Position numbers and translations under genes: made by a program. A stretch of 64,000 bases of DNA from an uncultured Pelagimonas sp. (GTDB taxonomy: Bacteria > Pseudomonadota > Alphaproteobacteria > Rhodobacterales > Rhodobacteraceae): positions 1 through 64,000 of the forward strand of contig NZ_CANMKO010000013.1 in NCBI RefSeq assembly GCF_947498515.1, in the 5' to 3' direction. Shown one piece after another: positions 43,308-53,700 of the stretch; the stretch's first letter is position 1; every line of letters begins with the position of its first letter. The notes beneath the pieces are model-generated. The model did no database searches and had not been told where the DNA came from. It saw only the letters and a list, made by a program, of their open reading frames with translations.

Positions 43308-46300
43308 TTGTTCCGAACTTCGAAAGCGCACCGGCTTCAGGACACAGCTTTCTGGCACAGAAAAATGAGCGGTAGCTTACTAGCCGATGTCTCCATATCT
43401 CGCAGGACGTTTTTGACGGCTCTGGCGGTGTTACCTGCAACCAGAGCTCTTGGTTTCGAACAACTGTCCTTACGTTTAGAGCGAGATGCGCTAATAATAG
43501 AACACGCTGGTTCGGTTTCTCGGTTCAACCTATCTGGTTTTGGGCAAACCCGAAGTGCTCAATTGACCCAACGAGGGGCAAGTTGGTTCTTTAGCTTGCG
43601 TCGCGCGCGTGTAGCAGGCTTGACCCGAGCCTTTGAATTTGGATTGATATTTCAACGTAGTGCCGGAGCTTGGCACGTTCGGTCAGTTCAATCACCGGAG
43701 GCTATGAGGCGTCCGGTTCTACTTTCCGATTGGTTGACTGATCTGCGCGCAGTTCAGATACGCGATGATCTCCGGCCTAATGAAAATAGTAAGCATTTTG
43801 CACTTGTTGACGAACCGGTGGAAGTGTTTGCGACCCCAACTGGGTCACTTGTCGTACGTGGACGGTCAGAAAAAACTGTTCAGTTGAGGGCTGGACCTTT
43901 TGGATTCAGTGCCGGGGCCATGAGGTGGAACCATCCTTCGATAGATGACCCATCATGGCATGTTGCTTTAGCAGACTTAACCGCAAAAGCAGGGCAAAAT
44001 GCTCCTTCACACTTGGACGCATCGACGAAAGTAACTCTTGCGCCGACGGGATTGGGTCGAGGTGCATTGCTGGTTTCGAAGGATCGGCGCAGGGCTGATC
44101 AATTCTTTTGGGAAGGTCCGTCAATTCTTGAGGTCACATCCGATCGGCATCACAGTGCAATAACTTTGGATGCGAGCTACAGCCGTTCGACGATGCGGTT
44201 GGGAAGTGGTCCAAGTTCCTTTAATATTTGGGCACCATCTGAAGCACTTTCCGTTAAGGCTCAGATTGGAAAGACCAGTTTCAAATTGGTTGGGAATGTC
44301 GGCCGACCAGCCCTAGAATTAGACGTGCAAACCGGTTGGAGTGCTCAGTCGATCAATCTTGAGGTAGGTCTTTCTTCTGCAAACATCGGTGTCACTGAAG
44401 CGGATTTATCTGATTGGCGCTTCCCTAAGACCCCAGTGAAAATGCAGATAGGGATGCCGCGCGCAGCTGATTCCACTGTGCATCTGGTCGATAGCATTAG
44501 CGAACAAGAACCAGATGTAAGCGAAGAGGACACTGGTGTAATAACGCTTCACGACGGAGACACATCCTTTGTATTTGATGCGTCCTATTCGCTTCTAAAT
44601 CTCTTCCGAGCGAGAGATCTATTAAACCTCAAATTTGGTTTTTCTCGCTTTCTGGTAGTGTCTGATCCTGATGCGCCGTCTGGGGCGCGGCTCCAGCCGT
44701 ATGGAACCGAAATTACTCCGCCAATACTGGTGGCGCACTTCGAAGCACAGCATTTTGAAGAAGAGGTTTATGACAACCTAACTGCGGGGGGTGGGGCGCA
44801 ATTAAAGGAAATGTCCGAGTCTCGCGCAGCTGCTCCATCGCGGATTGCATTTCGCATCGACGAACATCATGAACCTTGGCCATTGACGCTAGACGCATTC
44901 ACCAGATGGCAGGACCTAGCTCTACATGTGTCCGGGCGGGCCATGTCTGCTGACAGCACTCTTCTTGAACAATTGGACTACGTTGGTATCGGGAAGGATA
45001 TTGGACGGCGACGTGCAATGGAACTAATTCGCGAAAGCGTGGAAAAGGACCGTGATCTTGACGTCGCGCGTCCCGACAGTCGGATCCATCTTACAACTGC
45101 CATTGAAGCGCGCTATCGCATGATTCTTTCACCGTCCTCCGCAGGTGCACGGGTAGAAACAGTATCGACCGGATTGGACGAGGCTGGGTTGCGAGGGAGC
45201 CAATTGTGGAGCGCACGTATTGTGCCAAAATCTGCACCTTCTGCTCCAATAGTGCGAAAGAGTGAGTGCAAGCCAGAGACGCTAGCTGAAGAGGCAGAGG
45301 AAGAGACGCCAGCTGAAGAGGCAGAGGTAGATGCAGGCGACATAGAAGAGCCGTTGGATATAGTTGCCGACCCAGCGTCAATGTCGACACAAGATCTAAG
45401 GGTGATTTGGGTGAGAGGAGTCGATCTTGGATATCTCCAAGGACGGCCGATCTCTGATAATGACAAAGCGTTGGCCCCTTGGTCACCGATTGCAACACCG
45501 GGTCAAGAAGGCGCCGTCACCTTTAACCGAGCTGTCAATCACCACCAGATGCGTGACTTGATGACCATGACTTCCGTATTTGCGCTAATGGCCAAACGGC
45601 GCCTCCAGGCAGTTTATGTCGATAACAACATGCCTGCTCCACTCAACGACCTTCTGGCCTATCTCGATGGCGACCCCACTACCAACACTTCTAAGCCTAT
45701 AAAGTTCCGCGATGACCCCAGCGGACACGTCAAGGCTGCGCCGGAAGGCTATACATACGCCGGTGACCTTCTACCCAGTGGCGAAGATATCAAACCTGAG
45801 GACATGGGGATTGTTCAATCTCCGACTTTAGGTGTTTCGCAAGTTGTGATGACATCATGGGGTGCAAATGTGCGCTCTCGATCAGTATTTCAGCCCTATG
45901 CCGATGTTGACGCTGTACGACCTACACTTTCCGGTGGAGAAGCCCCTTATCCAGCTGCAAATTACCGAGCTCCAGAGACAGAAACTTTTGAACAAGAGAG
46001 TCTATTGGGTGAGGATATCTTTGTCGCTATTTCTGAGAAGGGTTTTCTACTTCCAGTAGGGCATCGAGCCTCACTTGTTCAGATAACTAAACGAGAATTT
46101 CGGCGAAATGCAGCGCATACAGTTGATGCGGAAGACATAGATCAGACCGCCTATCTAATAAAGCGGACGTTCATTACGGTCGGAAAGGTAGAGAAACTCT
46201 TTCCTGCTCTCGGCCAACCTTTTGGTGGGCGCGCGGGACTCGCTCAGAAGCGAATTCGGCTACGGACCAGTGAATCACCCGAAATTCTTCCACCAGATCA

Positions 46301-49300
46301 AACCAAAATTGAAAGTGGCGCCATAGAAGGGTTTTCAAACACATTCTGGCCTAGACAAACTGCAATGGGGACCACGCCAGCGTCAGATGTTTTGTGGGAG
46401 TTTGAACTTGATGACGATAAAGATGTGCATCGTGCTGGGTTCTTGTTTGTTTCGAACAATGTAGCACAAGACCCTGTGCAAATGGCCAATCTAGCCAAGT
46501 ATTATCGCAACTCCGATCAGGGATCGCGTAAGGTTGAGAGCTTAGGAAAACCGCACGCTTTCGCGCCAAGCAAAGACGCAAGAGCAACGTCTTTTGCCAC
46601 CCATTCAATGACTCTCTCTGTGTCGGGCCGGGCGCGTGGCAATGCTCGATCTTACCCTGAGAGCCCTGGTATTCCTTACTTCCCGAGTGATCCGGAGCAA
46701 AATCATAAAGAAATATTTGAGGATATCACCAACCCAGCCGAGGGGTACTTCATCAACGCTTACATGGAAGGTGCCGATCAACCCGGCTTTTATGCGACAG
46801 TAGAGCGTAGTAAGATCAAGGTGGAGTCGATTGATCGGATCAAACGTCAACAACACGGCCATGTTTCGGCCAGTTACAACGCCCAATGGGTAGAACATGG
46901 CTTTGATTCAGATCGAAACCCCTCTGAACTGTTCTTAGATGTGCTAAGCCCACTACCGCTGGATTTCTCAGGAGATGGAGCCAGCTCGGGCGGTTTTGCA
47001 CGACCAAATATGGACATTGCTCATCTTTCGCGCCTCAAGGGACCGATAGGTGGCGCTAAGACCTACGAACCAGTCAACTTTACTGCTTTTGGCGAAACAA
47101 GGTTAGCCAAAGAAGCCCGACCGAACCCTAACAGCGCTGCCGCAGTTGGAACATTTGACCCGATCGAAATGCTTGCTGGCAACTCAAAGGTATTGGGTAT
47201 TTTCACCTTGCAGTCTGTGCTCGACGCAGTTTCGTTGGGAGAGGGTGCCCCTGAGATCAAGGAGCAAACAACTTACGATGTTGAAGGTGGTCCGGGCAAA
47301 AATGTTTTCGAACGCTTGAAGAATGCGGTCGATGACGCTGGCGATTTTTTGATTGAAGCCATCGACGATTTCCTTGAGCGTATGGCCGTCAAATTTAAGG
47401 GTCTTGCAGGGCCCGACGGTGAGCTTACTCTAAGCGATCTCTACCCTAATTTGAATAAGGCCTATGAAGAACTTCTGGAGGCGATCGCGACGGCCCGATC
47501 CAGAATTGAACAACTTGTCGACCAATTGCCTTTAGATCAGGAGCCAACCGAAGGAAACAAGGCGGATTTTGAGAGGGCTCGTGACAGCCTTGGTTCGGTA
47601 GTATCTGGGCTAATTGGTGCTGCTAAGGACCTCGGAGACGAAATTCAAGCTGTGATCGACGATCCAGTTCCACCGATCGTCACTGAGTTGGTCGCTGAAG
47701 TAAAAGCTGAATTCGACAAGCTGCGGCGGATTTTGACATCCGGCATCGACAAGTTGATTGCGGATGCGGTCGATGAGATGGCGACCGAAGTTGTCGTGGC
47801 AGGTATTGAAACAGCGTTACCTTTTGCGGAATTGATCAACAATGCAGATCAGGAGGCGGCAAAAATTATAGGTGCCGTTCTTGGATATGCGCGCCAAACT
47901 GAAACACAAGTACGTGGTCAGATCTTCAGGCGGGTAAGTGAAGGATTGAGTCCACTACCTGGCAACACCAATCCAACGCCTGAGCAGGTAAACGCCTACA
48001 TTGATGATGTAGTCTCACGCGACATTGAAGGCCTTCAACTTCGTATTGAGCGCGATGTCAAAGACTATGTCAAATCTTTCGCTGATAAAGAGGCTGCATT
48101 GTTGCGGCAACGCGGCGAAACACTTTTGGCCGAGACCTTCGGCTTTCCGTTAGCTGATCTGCATCAAAAGGTTCTTCGGATCAAAAATGTTGTCGCAGGA
48201 GAAGCACAAGACAAGCGAAAAGAGATCACCCGCGAGTTAATTGCCTTAGTCGCGAGCGCGACGAAAGCAGCTCTCGAAAGTACTGCACTGAGAGAAGTCT
48301 CAGACGCATTTTCAACTCTAAAAGGTCTTTGTGAACAGGCTACCGGTCTACTTACTGGTCAAGGCCATGATCTCTTTGGCCGGTTTGAACAGGCTGAGGC
48401 TCATGTCTTGCGGCTGCATGGGCAAATCGGTGGGCTGAAAGTACCCGCGCAATTTCCGAAGATCGCCTCAACCAGAGGCCGAGCCTTGCAGGCAACTCAA
48501 CGAGCCTTAGACGTACTAAAGGACGGCAAGTTCCTCCTCCAAGCGCTACAGGAGGATATTTCCAAGGTTAAGTGTTTGACCGCGAGAGAGCTTGAACCCG
48601 TCAACCAACTGTTCAGATTACAGGCCTCGGCGATTGACGCAGTTCTTGGTGCCTCACGAAATTTGGCAGAAATGATCGACGAAATCGATGCAGAAACTTC
48701 CAGAGCATTCGGTAGTACACAAGAGAACAGAACTTTACGCGATACCGAGCTGGGGAATCTCAAGAAAGCAATCGAGGCAACAGGGGCGGCTCTAAAGGGC
48801 TCTATTGCTGAGGCAATTGGCCTTGGAACGACGGTCGATTTCAGCTCAGCTGAGAATTTCTTGACAAGTGTAGAGGCTGAAAATTTAGCGCCTCTCAAAA
48901 GATACGCCCAAGACTTCAGAACGGCTATTGCCGAGAGCAAGCGTGTGGGGATAGCTGTTCAAAACCGCATCCAAAATATTACCACTCCTCAAGATGCGGT
49001 CGCTGTACTGACAGTAGTTCTAGACTTTGCGAGCCAGCAAAACCGTACGTTTGCCGCCCAAGTTGCCCGTGTAACACAATTCGGCGATGGCGCGCTGGAT
49101 GCGCTCGATAGCTGGTCACGCCGTTTACTGTTGGTCGCTATCGATTTGGCACTTCCTATATGGGAACAGGTAGCGCAACCTGTTTTTTCGGAAATAACAG
49201 AAGCGCTTGTCAATAAGTCTAACAATCAGCCTACAGTTCTAGGATACCTCGTCGATAGCACGGTAACCGCAGATTTAGCCCGAGCATGCATTGCCATCGA

Positions 49301-50756
49301 AAAAGAACGCGACGATCTAAGGGAGCTAAGGAAGAAAATCGCGGAAGCCGATGCCAACGCAATACGAACCGGACTAGAGGCCCTCATAAAACGCCCGCTT
49401 GCTATAGAGGATGGGATTGATGTTCTTGATCGTCTTGTTGAGCTGATCTTATCAGGACAGATCCTCGACCTTCCCGATCTTGAGCGACTTAAGAGTGAAA
49501 TCCTCCTCGCGATAACGAACCTGCTGCCTGTCAAAGTGGGCGTAGTATTCCCATGGGAGACGAAGTTGGGGGATTTCCCGCCCGGAAAGCCAATCTTTGA
49601 AATCGCTACCCCTGAAAAAGAGGATTCCAATGGCCCCATTCTTGCCAATGAGAACTATTGGCTCGTGGATGATGGTGAAGGAGGTCAAAAAAGCATCCAA
49701 GACGTCTTCTACCCCAATCTAAATGGTAGGCCGATAGGTGCTGCGGAGTTCCAAAACCGCCGCGGTGATCTAGTCCTTGATGCTGGCGCTACTTACCACA
49801 TTCTAACCGGCGAAAGTCGCGTTTGGGCTGACGCTTGGTTGCACCCATTCACCATCAATGTTCTTCCGGGTTTTGATGTAGTGAAGCTGCATTTTCGTGC
49901 CGCTAGCTTCACAGCAGGATCAGGACAATCTGCAAAATTGAACGCACTGCCCGAAGATTTCGTTTTTGGCGAGATGGTGAAGTTCATTCAATCGCTTTCG
50001 AGCTTCCTGTCCGGTGGGGGGGAACAGGGCCCATATTACGATATCGACCTGTTGCCACCCAAAATTGAGGTAGGCGTGCGATTTGAACTACCCACCATTT
50101 ACCTAGGGCCGTTAATTTTTTCGCAGATTTCTCTGAATGTCTCGGCTCATCTGCCGCTGGATGACGGAGAGCTGATCTTCAAGGCCTCTGTTGGAAGGCG
50201 GAATCGGCCCTTCCTAATCGCTGTGCCACCTTATGGTGGCGGCGGTTTCATAGGGCTGACCGCAAACAAGCGGATCACTGGGTTTGAGGCTTCTATGGAG
50301 TACGGTGGAGTCGTGCCTCTCAAACTTGTAGTGATCAACGGTCATGGCCAAGTAACAGCCGGTATCTACATCAAGAAGACCGTAGATGGTCTAACAATCA
50401 TTACTGGCTTTGTACGTGCCATTGGCGAGGGCTCAATCGGTATTTTTGGATTGGCCTTTCATATCGAGTTGTCGCTCACCCACATAAATGGGGCGATGTA
50501 TGGTCGGGTCTTCGTATCTTTCACGTTCAGTCTCAAATTCTTTGATGTGACCTTCTCATTTGACGTTGAGCGCAAAATCTCTGGTAGCCGTAACGTTGAA
50601 GCCCGCGCATTCCTGTATGAGAAATCGGTAAATTCGAGTTGGGGGCGGCCTTTGATCCGCGTGTTTACACCGCCCCGTTTGGTGAAATGGAAGGCATACT
50701 ACGATGGATACCCCAAAGGGTTAGTTCTTCCGAAAACGGTAGCTTCTGGACGGTGA
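43308..50756 (+). CDS. Giant protein 1 (2482 residues) with twin-arginine-type signal, function unknown
   Basis: An uninterrupted frame starting at TTG with a near-ideal ribosome binding site (GGGGGG, five bases upstream). Residues 31-36 are SRRTFL followed by a hydrophobic stretch and ATRALG, a good Tat signal. Residues about 50-650 are beta-rich; about 660-690 contain a tandem acidic repeat (LAEEAEEETPAEEAEVDAG). Residues about 1330-2060 are long amphipathic helices, probably coiled coil. The last about 300 residues are Gly/aromatic-rich beta strands (GGGGFIGLTANKRITGFEAS). I recall similar C-termini in large uncharacterised actinobacterial proteins but cannot name a family. Co-directional with giant protein 2, seven bases apart. 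Confidence 0.85.
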   Translation: MFRTSKAHRLQDTAFWHRKMSGSLLADVSISRRTFLTALAVLPATRALGFEQLSLRLERDALIIEHAGSVSRFNLSGFGQTRSAQLTQRGASWFFSLRRARVAGLTRAFEFGLIFQRSAGAWHVRSVQSPEAMRRPVLLSDWLTDLRAVQIRDDLRPNENSKHFALVDEPVEVFATPTGSLVVRGRSEKTVQLRAGPFGFSAGAMRWNHPSIDDPSWHVALADLTAKAGQNAPSHLDASTKVTLAPTGLGRGALLVSKDRRRADQFFWEGPSILEVTSDRHHSAITLDASYSRSTMRLGSGPSSFNIWAPSEALSVKAQIGKTSFKLVGNVGRPALELDVQTGWSAQSINLEVGLSSANIGVTEADLSDWRFPKTPVKMQIGMPRAADSTVHLVDSISEQEPDVSEEDTGVITLHDGDTSFVFDASYSLLNLFRARDLLNLKFGFSRFLVVSDPDAPSGARLQPYGTEITPPILVAHFEAQHFEEEVYDNLTAGGGAQLKEMSESRAAAPSRIAFRIDEHHEPWPLTLDAFTRWQDLALHVSGRAMSADSTLLEQLDYVGIGKDIGRRRAMELIRESVEKDRDLDVARPDSRIHLTTAIEARYRMILSPSSAGARVETVSTGLDEAGLRGSQLWSARIVPKSAPSAPIVRKSECKPETLAEEAEEETPAEEAEVDAGDIEEPLDIVADPASMSTQDLRVIWVRGVDLGYLQGRPISDNDKALAPWSPIATPGQEGAVTFNRAVNHHQMRDLMTMTSVFALMAKRRLQAVYVDNNMPAPLNDLLAYLDGDPTTNTSKPIKFRDDPSGHVKAAPEGYTYAGDLLPSGEDIKPEDMGIVQSPTLGVSQVVMTSWGANVRSRSVFQPYADVDAVRPTLSGGEAPYPAANYRAPETETFEQESLLGEDIFVAISEKGFLLPVGHRASLVQITKREFRRNAAHTVDAEDIDQTAYLIKRTFITVGKVEKLFPALGQPFGGRAGLAQKRIRLRTSESPEILPPDQTKIESGAIEGFSNTFWPRQTAMGTTPASDVLWEFELDDDKDVHRAGFLFVSNNVAQDPVQMANLAKYYRNSDQGSRKVESLGKPHAFAPSKDARATSFATHSMTLSVSGRARGNARSYPESPGIPYFPSDPEQNHKEIFEDITNPAEGYFINAYMEGADQPGFYATVERSKIKVESIDRIKRQQHGHVSASYNAQWVEHGFDSDRNPSELFLDVLSPLPLDFSGDGASSGGFARPNMDIAHLSRLKGPIGGAKTYEPVNFTAFGETRLAKEARPNPNSAAAVGTFDPIEMLAGNSKVLGIFTLQSVLDAVSLGEGAPEIKEQTTYDVEGGPGKNVFERLKNAVDDAGDFLIEAIDDFLERMAVKFKGLAGPDGELTLSDLYPNLNKAYEELLEAIATARSRIEQLVDQLPLDQEPTEGNKADFERARDSLGSVVSGLIGAAKDLGDEIQAVIDDPVPPIVTELVAEVKAEFDKLRRILTSGIDKLIADAVDEMATEVVVAGIETALPFAELINNADQEAAKIIGAVLGYARQTETQVRGQIFRRVSEGLSPLPGNTNPTPEQVNAYIDDVVSRDIEGLQLRIERDVKDYVKSFADKEAALLRQRGETLLAETFGFPLADLHQKVLRIKNVVAGEAQDKRKEITRELIALVASATKAALESTALREVSDAFSTLKGLCEQATGLLTGQGHDLFGRFEQAEAHVLRLHGQIGGLKVPAQFPKIASTRGRALQATQRALDVLKDGKFLLQALQEDISKVKCLTARELEPVNQLFRLQASAIDAVLGASRNLAEMIDEIDAETSRAFGSTQENRTLRDTELGNLKKAIEATGAALKGSIAEAIGLGTTVDFSSAENFLTSVEAENLAPLKRYAQDFRTAIAESKRVGIAVQNRIQNITTPQDAVAVLTVVLDFASQQNRTFAAQVARVTQFGDGALDALDSWSRRLLLVAIDLALPIWEQVAQPVFSEITEALVNKSNNQPTVLGYLVDSTVTADLARACIAIEKERDDLRELRKKIAEADANAIRTGLEALIKRPLAIEDGIDVLDRLVELILSGQILDLPDLERLKSEILLAITNLLPVKVGVVFPWETKLGDFPPGKPIFEIATPEKEDSNGPILANENYWLVDDGEGGQKSIQDVFYPNLNGRPIGAAEFQNRRGDLVLDAGATYHILTGESRVWADAWLHPFTINVLPGFDVVKLHFRAASFTAGSGQSAKLNALPEDFVFGEMVKFIQSLSSFLSGGGEQGPYYDIDLLPPKIEVGVRFELPTIYLGPLIFSQISLNVSAHLPLDDGELIFKASVGRRNRPFLIAVPPYGGGGFIGLTANKRITGFEASMEYGGVVPLKLVVINGHGQVTAGIYIKKTVDGLTIITGFVRAIGEGSIGIFGLAFHIELSLTHINGAMYGRVFVSFTFSLKFFDVTFSFDVERKISGSRNVEARAFLYEKSVNSSWGRPLIRVFTPPRLVKWKAYYDGYPKGLVLPKTVASGR

Positions 50757-50763
50757 CACAAAT

Positions 50764-53700
50764 ATGACAACTACTGCAGCACGCTTATCTGGATTTGACA
50801 TTGCAACGGTTCCAAGCGGGATTTCCTTGGGTGACGAAGGGCCGTTCGCGAATATTAGCCTCGTGTTTCGCCCAAACGGCATGTCTTTGCTGGTTCCTAT
50901 AACCAAGGCGGCAGTTAGCAATGAGATCAAAGATGCAATCACCGGGTTCTTTCCAGGGGCTGATTCGGTGGTACATGAGAGCGTCTACCGTTTGATCCTG
51001 ACTGATCCTGAGGCACTTGATCGCGGCGAAGATGCCGGCCTACCAACTACAATCGACGACCTCACACCAGATCAGATCAATACCCTCAAAGCGGTATCAG
51101 CGGAAGAAAAACAACGTGTTTTGTGGGAACGCCCTACCAGTTTAGATGCACGCCCTATCGCTGAAATCTTGATCGATAGCTTCGCGGTCTGGCTTGCAGA
51201 CTTGCCTCAGCATTTGCATAGCGTTAGCCAGACAACCTTCTTGCGAATGGACGATGCTAAAAATCAATCAGAGCCACAGCCTCAAGATATTCAGCTTTGC
51301 TCGATCTCCATCCCTAACCCATTCGATTCTTCAAAATTCGAAGTATATCGCGTGCCTTGCAGCTGGTCGGGCAAAGAAGATGCCAATACCCTCAGCGAAA
51401 TTGATCTTTCGGCCTTCGAAACTCCCAGTGATCTGAACGAGTTTGTCCAACAAAACGGTTCTTTGAACCCTTTGAACTATGAAGGGATCCTGTCGTCAAA
51501 GGAAGTAACCGAAGTTTGGAGTCCGGAAGAAGCTCAGAAGATTTGGCAAGGCCTATTTAGCTCGAATGAGTTGCGCAACCTTGCGCGCGCACTTCTCTTT
51601 CCCAACAACCCCTCCGGACTACGCAATCCGGAACAAATTCGGGTTAGGAAGGCGAACAAAATCACTTTGCGGAGCGATCATGTCAGCGTTATTGCAGCGG
51701 GTCTTTCGGAAATCAAATCGACAGAATTACTGGCGGCTTGGGATGCAACGATCAGTTTACGCAGCAAAAATCAGCAAAAAGGGACTGACCGGTTCAACGA
51801 AGGCCTCACTCCGGGTGATTTGATAGGAACTATCCATGGGCGGTTGTTAGGGGCCGTTCGTTCCTATGCCCCCCCCCAGAATGAAGAGGCCCAGCTACTA
51901 TTGCGCGACGACGGTGCAGATACGGCATCAAAGACTCCGCCAGAGTTAGTTGCTCCCCCCAGTCAGGCTATCCGGTTGGCCGAACTTTACCGCGCAGATA
52001 GTTTAAAACCACGTGTTGATTTCCCTGAGCTCACAGCTACCCGTTTGGCGCAGCCAGAAGCGCCTAGCGAGCGACAGCGCTTCAACGATGAGGATTTGCT
52101 GTTACTGGCCGAAAAACGACGAGAAGCTGCTCTTCGATCGTTAGTCCTCGAGGAAGATGACGTTTTCTCTAGCTTAGGGTACAATGTTAGCCGCCACTCG
52201 CCATCTCTAGCCCAGAAAAAAGGCAACATCCGCCCCGGTTTTGGTCAGGTTGTGATGGAGCAAGAAAGAAGTACCGCCAAGTATTTTGCGGCAAGCTCTG
52301 AGAATGCTCGATCTGTTTGGAAAAAGGCGTTCGAGGGCGAAGAGAGTGATCAAGACACAAATGCTATTGTCGACGAAAATCAATTTTTAATCGCCGACAA
52401 CATTGCAGTGGCTGTTGCCGATGTGTTGGGAGAAAAAGGAACTTTGGCCTTAGATGACAATCCAAACACCCTGAACCCAGAACAGGGTAGCTTGAACGAT
52501 GCTGTTCCCTTTGCACGTGCACTAGCGGCATCAAAATCGGCGTGGCGTCGTGGGGTTGGGAGGGTTGCCGTCAAGAATCCAACCGATGAGGCGGCAGATG
52601 AAGCATTGAAAAGGTTTCAGGAGATCTACGCCCATCCCGTACTTGCAGAAAAACTAGGTCTGATACGGGACTATAAGGTACCTCTCGAAGAGTTGCTTAA
52701 CGAGACCGGCGGCGCTGAGTTCTTTCGCCTAAGTGCGACCACTTCTTTTCTTAGCCCGCATACGCAGACAGCGACTATCTTACAGGCCGAGCTCCAAGGT
52801 TCGTTGGCATTTAGACCCTCGGGTCGCGCCGAATGGTTCGATAGCACGCCTGATCCCAAAGCCGGACTAAAAGACCTTACTGAAAAACGTTTTGGCACGC
52901 CGCGCTTCGCGCTTCAGACTCTGGACGAACAGCAAGTGCTAAACAGCTTCGAAGGGGCTGCTGATGGTACAACGGATCAATTCCTGGCTGGCGAGGTAGA
53001 AGAGAACCTCGACGCTCATCTGCCTCAGGTCCGCAGATATGGCATAGCGCTAATCGACCGCGGGCGACTTGACGAGGAAATCGAAAATCTTGCTGCAAGC
53101 GAAATTAGCGAAGAGTGGCATGGTAACTCGCCAATGCTCACTTTTGCAGAAAACTTAACAATAGGGTTTCGCCTCGATGTTGGGATAGCTCAACCAGAGG
53201 AGCGCACCGCCTGGTTCGCCGCAGGTGATCGTGACATTGACTATTATCGCCTTCGCAACAGTCCTGATCTGACCGATCTGAAAGTCTCAACAAAGACCGC
53301 GCGCCCAGAAGTGCGCCATCGCAGCACATCATATGTAACAGGCATCAACCGCTATCTTGATCATCCAGATGCTATCAAAGAAGTAAAGAACGTGGACGGT
53401 AGCCTTGAGACTGTTCCCGCCGCCGTTGGCGGCTACTCCGATGTAGTTGTTCAAGAAACGTTAGCAACCTGGCAAGGACGATCGCTATCACTGCCCCGTC
53501 GTGCGCGTGAGGACGAATTCATCGTTCAAGACTGGTTCTCGCCAATGGTAGACCCAGACGAAGGGCCCTTGCCGATCGAAATGGATTACTCCGAACCTGA
53601 GATTTCCGAAGAAGAGGATGACGACGAAATTGGCTTGGACGGCGTAGTGCCCGGCTTGCCGCCGCAACGAGAGCGCGCAGGATACTACTTTGGCGCTCGG

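Noticed and set aside
45287-45330. Tandem acidic repeat in giant gene 1 as a mobile or regulatory repeat
   Set aside because: It is a short in-frame duplication within a coding region and needs no other explanation.
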